DNA of 64,000 nt. It comes from Gnetum montanum. Lineage: Eukaryota > Streptophyta > Gnetopsida > Gnetales > Gnetaceae. The translations under genes and the position numbers were made by a program. Positions 55,246 to 64,000 of the stretch are shown one piece after another; position 1 is the first letter of the stretch, and each line of letters begins with the position of its first letter. The notes under the pieces are model-generated. The model made no database searches and was not told the DNA's origin. It saw only the letters and a list, made by a program, of their open reading frames with translations. Location of the stretch: the NCBI GenBank assembly GCA_015680685.1, contig MNCI01035706.1, forward strand, positions 71,310 to 135,309, in the 5' to 3' direction.

Positions 55246-57010
55246 ATGGACCATCTAACGTTCAACATGTCTTCTCATAGGAGAGATGTATCCAACCCAC
55301 TGATGCCACAAGAATGTCAGGTGGTATACAAGCATCCTGATGATTATGTCCCTGACTTCACCTTTATCCTACATCAAGATGAGCATCTACGATGGTGGAA
55401 CATGGAGGGGAACATCATGCTACTACTTGACCGATCGGTCCCTGGAATGTTTTTCCACAATCTAACCAGACTTGGTATCTAGGACCGTGATGTGGAGTAC
55501 GTCATGGAGGACCATGACTACCAGGACTATTGTCCCACTAAGGCCCAACGAGTATGACATCAGCAATAGGCTGAACAATACGAACACATGAAGGAGAAAT
55601 AGTTTAGTAACCCCTTATTCTTGCAAGGGCTGCAGGACGATGCAGAACACATCTTTCATGATTTCCATTCGGCCGAACTTCCTTTGGTGTAGCACATCAT
55701 TCAGTCTGTCATTCAGAACAAGCCTCCAAGTGACCGAGATGCCCAAGGGGATGGAGGATCACGTGGGAGAAGCCACGGTTTGGGCAAGGACAGGCAGGAT
55801 GATCGAGGTCTTCATCAGAGCAGAGGGGGGGATCGCCACTAGGGTGGTGACGATCTCTCTCCCTCTTCTCCATCCTCTCACTCCCCACTACCTTCATCTA
55901 GTTTAGACTCTAATCATAACCATGGTAGAAAGGAGTAAGGTGATGGTGGTCCTAAGAACCGAAAGGAACAACGTGAGGAAGCACGTGACCAATCACGCAA
56001 ACCTCACCATCATGAAAGGAGGGGCAACCAAAATCTTCACAAACATCGTGGGGCTCAGTAGCCCTATGACTCAGATGAGCCATTGTTGGCTACTCAAAGC
56101 ATGCTCCACATAGCAGAGTTAGTTCAGATACCTAGCAGGCACATGAAAGATAGCCAGATCAAATGAATAGACATGAACAATATCTCTAGATTTGAAGGGG
56201 GATACAATTGTGATCCGTAGACTCACCTGCAAGCGTTCCATGATGCTTGCACGCTGCAGAACATTGATAATGATTGGCAGAAGCTCAAGCTATTCCCTCG
56301 CACACTCATCAAGGAGGCAGAGAGTTGGTATCAGTCCTTGGAACCGAAATCAATCAAAAGATGGAGTACGATGCTTGAAATCTTTAATGATAAGTATCAA
56401 ACATACTCCAGAGTGGTGAACTTGAGAAGTTAGATCCAAGGGTGGAAACAGGGTAATCATGAACCCTTGGATGTGGCCATGAGCAAATATTATTCATTGC
56501 TACACCAATGCCCTAGTCATGGCTACTCTCAGCAGGCACAACTTCGCCATATCATTGATGGGATTCGCTTTGAAACCAGAAAGACCCTTGGCATGTACGC
56601 CCAGGGGAAATTATCAAAATTAAGGGTCCATCAACTGTAGCGCCTCATTGAGCAAGTGGCCAAAGAAGAGGGGGAACTCAGAAAGAAGGAGAGTGTAGAG
56701 GAGTTTAATCGGGATCCTTCCATCAGAAAAAGGGAGGTTTGATTTTGCAATGATGAGGAGGAATCACCAATAGAAGTAGCGGTGAACCGAAAAACCTTGC
56801 CCCTACAGAAATTTACATCTAAAATTTTGGCAAAGTTTGATAAGATGTGGGACTCTCTAGACGAAAAATTTCAAAGTGTGTTGAAAATTGCAGAAGAGTC
56901 TAGAGAGCAAGGTAATGATCGAGATCGGCGTAGGAAGAAGGAAGTTGAACGTGCCCAACATAAGGGTAAGGGCAAAGTTGTTGTAGTAGAGTAGGTTGTA
57001 GACTCTGATA
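55246..57010 (+). pseudogene. Gypsy element 3 gag
   Basis: First Met at 55246 (MDHLTFNMSSHRRD). One frame continues through many stops, nearly all TAG or TGA, for example at 55480-55482, 55555-55557 and 55567-55569. A Gly/Arg/Ser/His-rich stretch lies at 55740-56090. The retrotransposon gag core is at 56230-56660 (LKLFPRTLIKEAESWYQSLE, then IFNDKYQTYSRV, YYSLLHQCPSHGY, LRHIIDGIRFETRKTLGMYA). A charged helix (KMWDSLDEKFQSVLKIAEES) and Lys-rich tail lie at 56800-56994. No clear zinc knuckle was seen. Gag forms the particle around element RNA. Confidence 0.75.
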
Positions 57011-58233
57011 CGGAGGAAGACAATGAATGTGGTATATATCAGTATGAACATCCTAAGGGGTGTTGTCCTGTGGTGTCACATCTTCAAGAGTCTGGGGTAT
57101 ACGCATTGAATCCTCGCTTGGCAAGAAGGCAAACACCCCGAAGGTTACCTTACCCTCAAGGCAACCCAAGGTAGTTCCACCAATAGAAAGGGTATTATCC
57201 AAGTGGAACACCACTGCAGCCTTATGAATACTTCCAACAATGGCAGTAACCACAAGCGTGGGGAATGCCACCTCTGAGGTAGCAATACCCTTACCGACAA
57301 CTAGATCCTTATGGGTACTACATTCAACAACCATTCTCTCCATGGGACTCTTCCAGCCACGCCACATTTCAAAATTATTACCATCCTCTAGAATACTTCC
57401 GTCCACAATCTCCATCACCCAGGGGGGAAAGCCTACATCTATACTACCCTCCGTCACCTTCTCCTTCCACTCCTTCTCCACAACATCCCACTCAACTACC
57501 ACTTGCTCCACCTATGCAGGGGGAGATACTGCCATAGCCATAGCAAAGAAATGCTATGAGGGGTGTCAACCTACAACCAGCTTCTCAGCAGAGTGGACCG
57601 AAACCTAAGCCACGAAAATGTCCTTTCTTCTAGCCCAACAATTTGTACATACCCTCACATTCACCTGTGGCCAGTGCCTTCGAACCTCCAAGAACCTCTG
57701 CCATTCCACCGCTCGAGCGGCCTTCAAACCAAACATCCTCCAACGTATAAATGGTCATGCTCACGCATGCAATGACTGACTGGATAAAGGCAGGTCATCT
57801 TCCCTGAAAATTAACTGATCCAGGAAGCACCTTCATCTATCTTCAGGTGGCAGGGAATGAGCCGTGTAAAGCCCTTCTGGACTTGAGGTCAGGAGTTAAC
57901 TTGATTTCCCATGACATGTACAAGAACTAGAACCTGCCCCTACTAAAGAAGAGCAACATTTATCTCAAGCTCGTAGACCAATCCATCACTATTACGTTGG
58001 GATTGGTAGAAGACATTATGACCACCATTTGTGGGTGGTCTTATCCTGCTGATTTCCTTGTCATCTGTGTGGAAAATTGTAAGGGGAACTTCCCAATCAT
58101 AATGGGAAGAGCCTGGCTGAGCACGGTGGATGCACAACTTGGACTCCGCAATCTTTCCCTTGAAATTTTAAAGGAAAATACTTTTGGAAAGATCGAGAAG
58201 CATTCCATGAATCGTGTACAATGACTCAGGGTG
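57011..58233 (+). pseudogene. Gypsy element 3 Pro/Tyr-rich linker and protease
   Basis: Same frame as gag. 57100-57720 is Pro, Tyr, Gln and Ser-rich (GYYIQQPFSPWDSSS; YPPSPSPSTPSPQHPTQLP). The protease at 57840-58200 has ALLDLRSGVNLISHDMY in place of the usual (A)L.D.GA/S..(N)L, so the active-site Gly is mutated to Arg. It is followed by LGLVEDIMTTICGW, then ADFLV and NFPIIMGRAWL (the I.G..WL strand). It would mature the polyprotein. The active-site change and stops indicate loss of function. Confidence 0.7.
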
Positions 58234-58379
58234 GAACTGTGTACAATAGTTATGGTTCGCTAAGTGGATATCCATTCAAGCATGCAGTCGGTATACTGAA
58301 GAATCACCTGTTCAATAGTACTTGTACGCAGCAACCACAAATTAGGAGGGCACCCAGTGGCTGACAGCTAATCCTGCTA

Positions 58380-59600
58380 GTACACATTGTGCATGGAACC
58401 ATCTGAGGGGCTTGTACAAGCCTATGTAGAAAGCATGGATGAAATGGAAGAGGTTCATCAACAAGTGTCTACTATTGATGACCATGAGGATTGGGGAAAG
58501 CTGAAAATCCCTGAAAGCTTAAAATAGGAGCCCTTGGAGCTCAAAGCCTTACTGGTCCACTTGGAATATGCATTCTTGCAGAATGGGAAGCCAATTATTA
58601 TCAATGCCACCCTTGCTCCTGAACAAAAGAAAAAGTTGCTAAAGGTGGTGAACAAATGGGATGCTGCGTTTGCATGGTCATATCTTGAGTTAACCGGAGT
58701 TGATCCCAGGGTGTGCCAACATCAAATCTATATTGATCCCTCCATGAAGCCACAATGACAGCCACAAAGGCAATTGAACCCCAAATTGAAGTAGATCATC
58801 AAGAATGAAATCGAGCAATTGCTGAAAGCAGGGTTCATCTATTCCATTGCCGATAGCGAATGGGTCAGCCCACTTATTATCGTGCCAAAGAAGGGTGGAA
58901 AATGGAGGGTCTGCATAGATTTTCGATTACCCAACATGGCTACCTTCAAGGATCACTTCCCACTCCCATTTGTGGACCAGGTGTTGGACACCATTGCAGG
59001 GCGCTGTTATTATAGCTTTTTGGATGGTTATAGTGTTATAACCAAATCCAAATCGCACCAGAGGATCAGGCCAGGACTACTTTCACAAGTCCCTAGGGAC
59101 TTTCGCATACAAGAAGATGCTCTTTGGCCTGTGTAATGCGCCTGCCACATTCCAACGCCTTGTCCTCAGCATCTTCCAGCAACAAATTGGCAATGGGGTA
59201 GAGGTCTTCATGGATGACTTCTCCACCTATGGGGCCACATTTGAGCAAGCCTTGGACTGCCTTGAGCAAGTTCTGAAAAGGTGTGTTGACACTAATCTAC
59301 GGCTCAATTAGCAGAAGAGCCACCTGATGGTCCAAGAAGGCATTGTGCTAGGGCATCATATCTCACAAATAGGAATTAGCGTGGATTCTAAAAAGATCAG
59401 GATCATCCAAGGAATCACTCATCACCAAGCACTATCAAAGATGTTCAGTCATTCCTTGGCCACACTGGTTACTACCAACGCTTCATCGAAAACTTCTCAA
59501 AGATCGCCAAGCCATTGGTGGAGCTCACAAAGAAAGATGCTCCATTGATCTGGATCAAGAAATGTGAATATGCATTCCAAGTGCTGAAATAGAAACTCGT
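58380..59600 (+). pseudogene. Gypsy element 3 reverse transcriptase
   Basis: N-side at 58534-58758 (PLELKALLVHLEYAFLQNGK, then FAWSYLELTGVDP). RT core at 58819-59310: YSIADSEWVSPLIIVPKKGG, RVCIDFR, FPLPFVDQVLDTIAGRCYYS, FLDGYS, then after a frameshift near 59040, MLFGLCNAPATFQRL and VFMDDFSTYG. The MDD catalytic box is present and the RFLDGYSGYNQI box is damaged. GLCNAPATFQR and DDFS.YG are typical of the Athila/Tat (OTA) group of Ty3/gypsy. 59327-59560 is the connection domain. Confidence 0.85.
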
Positions 59601-60180
59601 AGAGACTCCAGTCCTACGGGCACCCGATTAGTCCAAGCCCTTTCACATCATGATGGATGCATCCAATTATGCCTTGGGAGTCGTGCTTACATAGTGTGAT
59701 GATCAGAAACGTCCATACTATATCCACTGTGTGAGCAGGATTATTGTGGGTGCTCTGCTTAACTACACCACCACTGAAAAGGAGTTGATGGCGGTGGTGT
59801 TCGCCTTGGAAAAGTTCTGACACTATGTGCTCGGATACAAGGTGTTCGTGCATACTAACCACAGTGCTATCTAATTCCTGATGAACAGACCAACGGTGAG
59901 CCCCCGCATCATCCGGTGGTTGGTGATTCTTCAAGAGTTTAACCTCACCATGGTAGATCAGAAGGGGACCAAGAATGTGATTGCAGACCACCTATCTCAG
60001 TAGCGATGGGACGACGCGGAAGAGGAGGAGTCCCTCTCTGACCAATTTCTAGATGAACTCCTCTTCACGGGTGCGGTCAATTCACAGATGCCCAAAGCAT
60101 CACCTTAGTTCAGCCACATCCTCACCTATCTCACAAATCAGGAGTTGCCAAAGGAGTGGGACCATCGACAGAAATAACAG
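59601..60180 (+). pseudogene. Gypsy element 3 RNase H
   Basis: HIMMDASNYALGVVL (first Asp), NYTTTEKELMAVVFALEKF (Glu), YVLGYKVFVHTNHSAI (usual TDH..L; Asp changed to Asn), IRWLVILQEFNLTMVDQKGT and NVIADHLSQ. Stops at LT*CDD, EKF*HYV, AI*FLM and SQ*RWDD are TAG/TGA/TAA where CAG/CGA/CAA-type codons are expected. Confidence 0.8.
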
Positions 60181-61340
60181 TTTCTCCATAAGGCCAAGTG
60201 TTTCATGGAAATAAACGGCCACCTTTATAAGGTGTGCGTAGATGGCCTAGTCCGGTGGTGTGTCCTTGATGACGATGCATTGTGTGTCCTTCAAGATGCT
60301 CACGAGGGTCCTTGTGGGGGCCACTATGTTGGATGCCGCACAGCCATTAAGATTATGCTTGCAGGATATTACAGGGCCACAATTTTTAGGGATGCACAAT
60401 GGTTCACCTGCTCCTGCGAATGATGCTAGAGAGACAGTGGGATGACTGCATGGTTGGAGGGCCCTCAATAGTGGATCCAACCACTGGAGCCCTTTGACAT
60501 TTGGGGCATTGACTTCATGGGGCCCATCACACCCCTATCCAATGGAAAGGCATACATCATCGTAGCTGTGGACTACTGCACAAAGTGGGCAGAAGCGGCA
60601 GTCGTCATCGATTGTTCTTCCAACACCACTACACGATTGGTCCAATAGAAAATCATTAATAGGATTGGAGTGCCACGTGCACTCATTTTTGACAATGGAA
60701 TCCATTTCACAGTTGTCACCTTTCAGAAACTCATGCAACACTTGGGGGGTTACGCATAAATTTATCACACCTTATCACCCCCAAGCCAACGGGCAGGCTG
60801 AAGTCACTAATAGGGAGATCACCAGGATCCTCATGCATACCGTTAGCAAATATAAGAGGGATTGGAGCACCAAACTTAACAATGCCCTCTGGGCCTATTG
60901 CTCCACTTGGAAACTTCCTATAGGTTACTCTCCCTATGAGTTAGTGTATGGTAAGTTACCAAAAATTCCAATACAAGTGGAACTCTGGACACTATCCACC
61001 ACAAGTGACTTAGGGCTTGACCTACCGCTAGCAAAACGTGAACGACTTATCAACTTAAGTGTGCTAGATGAGAATCAATTAGTGGCCCTATCTTCAAATG
61101 AGATCCACAAGGCTTACAACAAAAAATGACATGATCTTAGGATTCAGAAGGTCACATTCAAATGTGGAGACAAGGTGTTGTATTGGAACCCCACACATGT
61201 ATCTCAACCGACTAAGTTTCAAATAGTGTGGGAGGGACCTTACATTGTCTCTAAAACCTTCCCATCTGGGGCCTTGCTTAATCACAAACCTGAGGACCCC
61301 ACACGAACGCAGTTGGTCAACCGGTAACAGCTAAAACCTT
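60181..61340 (+). pseudogene. Gypsy element 3 integrase
   Basis: N-terminal zinc-binding part at 60205-60430 (INGHLYKVCVDGLVRWCVLD, HEGPCGGHYVG). Catalytic core at 60480-60960: [11 protein letters not shown] (first Asp), [29 protein letters not shown] (second Asp), YHPQANGQAEVTNREI (Glu in the expected place), WSTKLNNALWAYCSTW. C-terminal part at 61140-61330 (GDKVLYWNPTHVSQPTKFQ). Frameshifts near 60650 and 60745. Integrase would insert cDNA into the genome; all three DDE residues remain visible, but frame breaks disable it. Confidence 0.85.
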
Positions 61341-61428
61341 TCTATGACCTCCTTACAACCAGTACCACCTCATCTTCACCGGGACAACCTCGCTCCATCT
61401 TTCGTGTCTCCTCCTTTTTGCCAAGTCA

Positions 61429-61440
61429 TTGGGGAGACCG
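61429..61440 (+). other. Polypurine-tract-like sequence just after pol (element 3)
   Basis: TTGGGGAGACCG, weaker than the equivalents at 16913 and 12564. Position conserved just after integrase. Confidence 0.3.
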
Positions 61441-62038
61441 TCCTCCATGCTAATCCATTCCACTACATCCCTCACTGTTTGCATTTTTTTTACACTTTTT
61501 TGTTTTACACTTTTTTTGTTTTTCAACATCATTCTTACGTTTGTTCGTTCTTGCTAAAATTTTCCTTTCTTTAATTATTTTTCCATTTCTTTGTTGTTTA
61601 ATTTCCAACTGGTCACTAATAAATAATGTTCTTGTCATTAGGTTTTGTGTAGATGGTTTTCGTTGTGATGGGTCACTAGGGACAACCACTTATTTTACCT
61701 CGTTCCTGCCCTCACATTGTTGCTCTTAGGTTTTGCAGCTACTTTCACCTCATAATATCAGCAGAGGGTCCATGTCATCCACCCATTCATCCACCCTATG
61801 GTTTTCATATCATCGGGACTATGCAACCCAAGTTAATTTAAAAAACAATTTAATTAATGTGTAACTTGTGTAGTTCCTAGACTCGGGGATGACCCAATGG
61901 TTTGAATCGGGTGTGACTTCAAGGGGAATGCAACATTCATTGTCCTCTTCTACCCTTGGGTGGCAAAGAGTGCCCTTACGGATTCCTTACCACTCCAAGT
62001 TCTTCTCTACAAGGAAGCTCCTTGGCAATTTGACCTTG

Positions 62039-62220
62039 CATGGTGTGGTCCTCATCAAAAATCGAAAAAAAAACCCATGAGGATTCAAAGCACACCTCTT
62101 GGTCGAATGCATGCACATAAGCATGGGTCTTTGCATGGTGTGGTTCCCAAAAAATAAAAGAAAAACACAAGAATCAAATCTTAACCATGTGGGAATTCAA
62201 AGCACACCTCTTAGACTACC
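62039..62220 (+). repeat. Imperfect tandem duplication in the spacer
   Basis: GCATGGTGTGGT(C/T)C....AAAA...ATTCAAAGCACACCTCTT occurs twice, at 62039-62100 and 62134-62220. Confidence 0.7.
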
Positions 62221-63029
62221 TCTCATGGACCACAAGCACTAGTTACGGGACTTCCTTCATCCCCTGTAACTTGGCCCCGCTTCACTTACTTCCTTTCACG
62301 TATGTTGGAGTGGTGGTTCTTTGTGAGTGCATTCCTATCCACTTGAGGGATGCACGAGTCTTCACGTGTTGCTTCGATGTCACCGGATGTGGTTGGTTTT
62401 GGTTCGAAACTTGGAAAAGGTTCTATCAGGTCACTTAACCACAGCTTCACTTGGGGGTTTCATGGAACTGATAATTGGACATCCACATCTCATCTATCTC
62501 TCTTCATCCACTTCTTTCCATCACTCACCTCATTGTCGATTTTATGAATTGATCGTTTGTCGTGCCTCTCATGAACTTTCCATGCCTGGGCAAGTTCTCA
62601 TGGATGGAAGTATTAACCTACAATCATCATTCCTTAGCTTTGGGGCCCATGGACCCCGGTGTTGGGGATATGGAAGGGCTACAAAGGCTGTTGCCTGCTA
62701 TGGGGAGGACCTACATGCATATTCTTGGTGCCGTTCATTAATCTCCCATCCTTGGGGTTGGTTGGTGGCTTGTCTCCATGCTCTCCGTTGCTTGATTTCT
62801 TTCCCATGGAGTTCTTTCTTGCCATGTTCTCCCACGTTTGACTCTTTTTCGAGCCCAATTTACCTTCCTCGTGTCCTCAGCCAAGTTCCGGGCCTCTCAT
62901 GCTCTTCGCTCGCTCCAATTTGGCATTTTAAGTTCATTTTTTGGGCTTTTTCTGGGCTAGTCAACACTGGTCAACGAGTGTGAACCTCTATGTATACGGG
63001 GCCCTGTCCACGCAGCATCCAACCCCTAT

Positions 63030-63044
63030 ATATATGGCCGTTGC
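63030..63044 (+). promoter_or_regulatory. TATA-like box ahead of the element 3 third ORF
   Basis: CTATATATATGGCCG about 420 bp before the ATG at 63461, preceded by GTATACGGGGCCC at 62994-63006, as in the leader at 3.2 kb (minus). Confidence 0.4.
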
Positions 63045-63460
63045 ACTTTCATTTTCCATCATTTGAAACACAAATTGGGGGGAGATTTTGCCAAATTTTT
63101 TTGCCTAACTCTTCCCTAAGCACCTATGTTCTATCGTGTGTCCACATCAACCAATCCTTGCCCTTTTTAAGCAATCGGAGGTATGCTCTTAGGCATGGGG
63201 GGGTGAAGCCTATGTGTAATTAATTAGTTAGTTAGTTAATTAATTAAGACTTCGCACCTCTAAGGAAAGAAACGAAAACAACCATTTAAACTTCAACTCA
63301 TCCATTGCTGTTTTTGGCTTTAACCCATGCATTAACACTCCGGGGGACTTAATGGAATGCTCCTGCCAACAACATAACTTAGTCAAACTGAGAAGGTGTA
63401 TAAGGACCATCTTGAGCTACTTATGCACAGTCTAATGGGTGCTATGTTTGATTGAAGATG

Positions 63461-64000
63461 GCACCCAAATCGAGGCATCTAAGGGGTGAAGGACCATCAC
63501 AATTGAGGGACAAGCATCCACGAACGGGAAGAGGATGAGGTGTGTAGCAACCAGAGCACGTGAAGGGCTCTCATGCAACTGGCTCCCTCTATGAAGGACC
63601 TGATGTGGAATCTGTCCATTAGATTCCCAAAGAGGAGATTCCCAGTGAGCAATCACAAGGGGATGAGACTCTGGGGATAGCATCACAGCTTGAGGTCACC
63701 CTGACCCAAGCCTATTTTGATGCTATCAAGCTGCGTGAAGTGAAACAGATGGTCCTCCAAGAGCTAAAATTTAGACCATTCCACGCGAATGCACCAGAAG
63801 ATGTGAGGCTTCAACTGCAAAACTCTTCGATGTGGTCAATCATCACAACCAGTGGTGAATGGTACTTAGGAGAGACCTATCTCTTTTGGACGAATCGACA
63901 ACTAGGGTCTAGAGTAAGAATCAAAGACATTTATGTCTCTTACTCTTCAAAAGCAATAGCGCAAGCTCTGGGGTTGCTTGAGACTGGAGCAGATGTGGTG
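63461..64000 (+). pseudogene. Third ORF of gypsy element 3, N-terminal part, runs off window
   Basis: Clearest copy of this ORF: MAPKSRHLRGEGPSQ, then a Glu/Ser-rich stretch, AYFDAIKLREVKQMVLQELK, FRPFHANAPEDVR, SIITTSGEWYLGETYLFW (about residues 126-143), RVRIKDIYVSYSSKAIAQAL and GLLETGADVV at the end. One frame spans the whole 540 bp with three stops (TGA, TAG, TAG). The block ET.LFW...RI.DIYVSYSS.A.A.ALGL is compact and looks like a folded domain. I do not recognise it; a distant link to plant-mobile-domain proteins is possible but unproven. Confidence 0.65.

Larger units (their letters stand above)
61441..63460 (+). other. Gypsy element 3 spacer between pol and third ORF
   Basis: About 2 kb homologous to the spacers of elements 1 and 2. 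It includes T-rich runs after pol, a tandem duplication (62039-62100 / 62134-62220), GTATACGGGGCCCTG (62994-63008) and CTATATATATGGCCG (63030-63044). A long open frame at 62327-62983 lies here but is not conserved in the other copies. Confidence 0.55.

Noticed and set aside
57053-57608. 152-codon minus-strand and 122-codon plus-strand frames
   Set aside because: They are alternative frames of the Pro/Tyr-rich gag-protease linker.
62327-62983. 218-codon open frame on the plus strand
   Set aside because: It lies in the gypsy spacer. The matching spacers at 17.9-18.4 kb and 3.3-4.0 kb have no equivalent frame, and the translation shows no domain.
1-64000. CRISPR arrays, operons, riboswitches, rRNA or tRNA genes
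   Set aside because: None seen on reading both strands. Repeats are of plant transposon type.

Overview
This window is plant nuclear DNA, and most likely from a gymnosperm such as a conifer. It is AT-rich and dominated by old, nested, degenerate LTR retrotransposons. It carries a rearranged endogenous pararetrovirus and only a few remnants of host-type genes. I see no bacterial-style operons, no CRISPR array, and no tRNA or rRNA gene. The clade is inferred from the overall character of the sequence, not from a marker gene. Nearly every reading frame is interrupted, so most entries are pseudogenes recognised by reading a degraded frame through its stops.

Layout. (1) 1-20.6 kb: two head-to-head, broken copies of one Ty3/gypsy family (Athila/Tat-like reverse transcriptase). 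The left copy is on the minus strand (15.25 kb down to 1) and the right copy on the plus strand (15.26-19.5 kb). Each has pol, then a non-coding spacer, then a long extra ORF coding for a coiled-coil-rich protein. A 7.2-kb endogenous caulimovirid (4502-11682) sits in the spacer of the left copy, between ~710-bp direct repeats of that spacer. (2) 21-29.6 kb: Ty1/copia DNA. The 3' end of a minus-strand element is followed by a plus-strand element with both LTRs, gag and an envelope-like ORF but no recognisable pol. A further LTR-like piece is inserted in its gag. (3) 29.6-42.5 kb: a LINE remnant, a fragment coding for a double-stranded-RNA-binding domain, a minus-strand copia remnant, a PPR-type pseudogene and a solo copia LTR. 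(4) 43-50 kb: the only gene-like locus, an NB-ARC/LRR immune receptor (NLR). It has four well-spliced exons for an unusual N-terminal region, then a frameshifted NB-ARC and LRR part. (5) 50.7-52.1 kb: a minus-strand hAT transposase remnant. (6) 52.5-64 kb: the same gypsy family again. A minus-strand 3' end is interrupted by a nearly full-length plus-strand element with LTR, primer-binding site, gag-pro-pol in essentially one frame, the spacer, and the start of the extra ORF, which runs off the window.

Working together. The retroelement genes belong to gag, protease, RT/RNase H, integrase and third-ORF replication units, but none here is intact. The pararetrovirus pieces form one continuous polyprotein frame (movement protein, coiled coil, coat/zinc knuckle, protease). 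RNase H, promoter, leader and primer-binding site lie on the opposite strand, so the viral genome is rearranged. The NLR would be a cytoplasmic, membrane-anchored immune receptor if functional, but its ATPase and LRR parts are frameshifted.

The items most worth following up are the NLR N-terminal domain, the gypsy third ORF with its LTR-like leader, the pararetrovirus junctions and their 710-bp flanking repeats, and the arrays of decayed palindromes in the copia LTRs.
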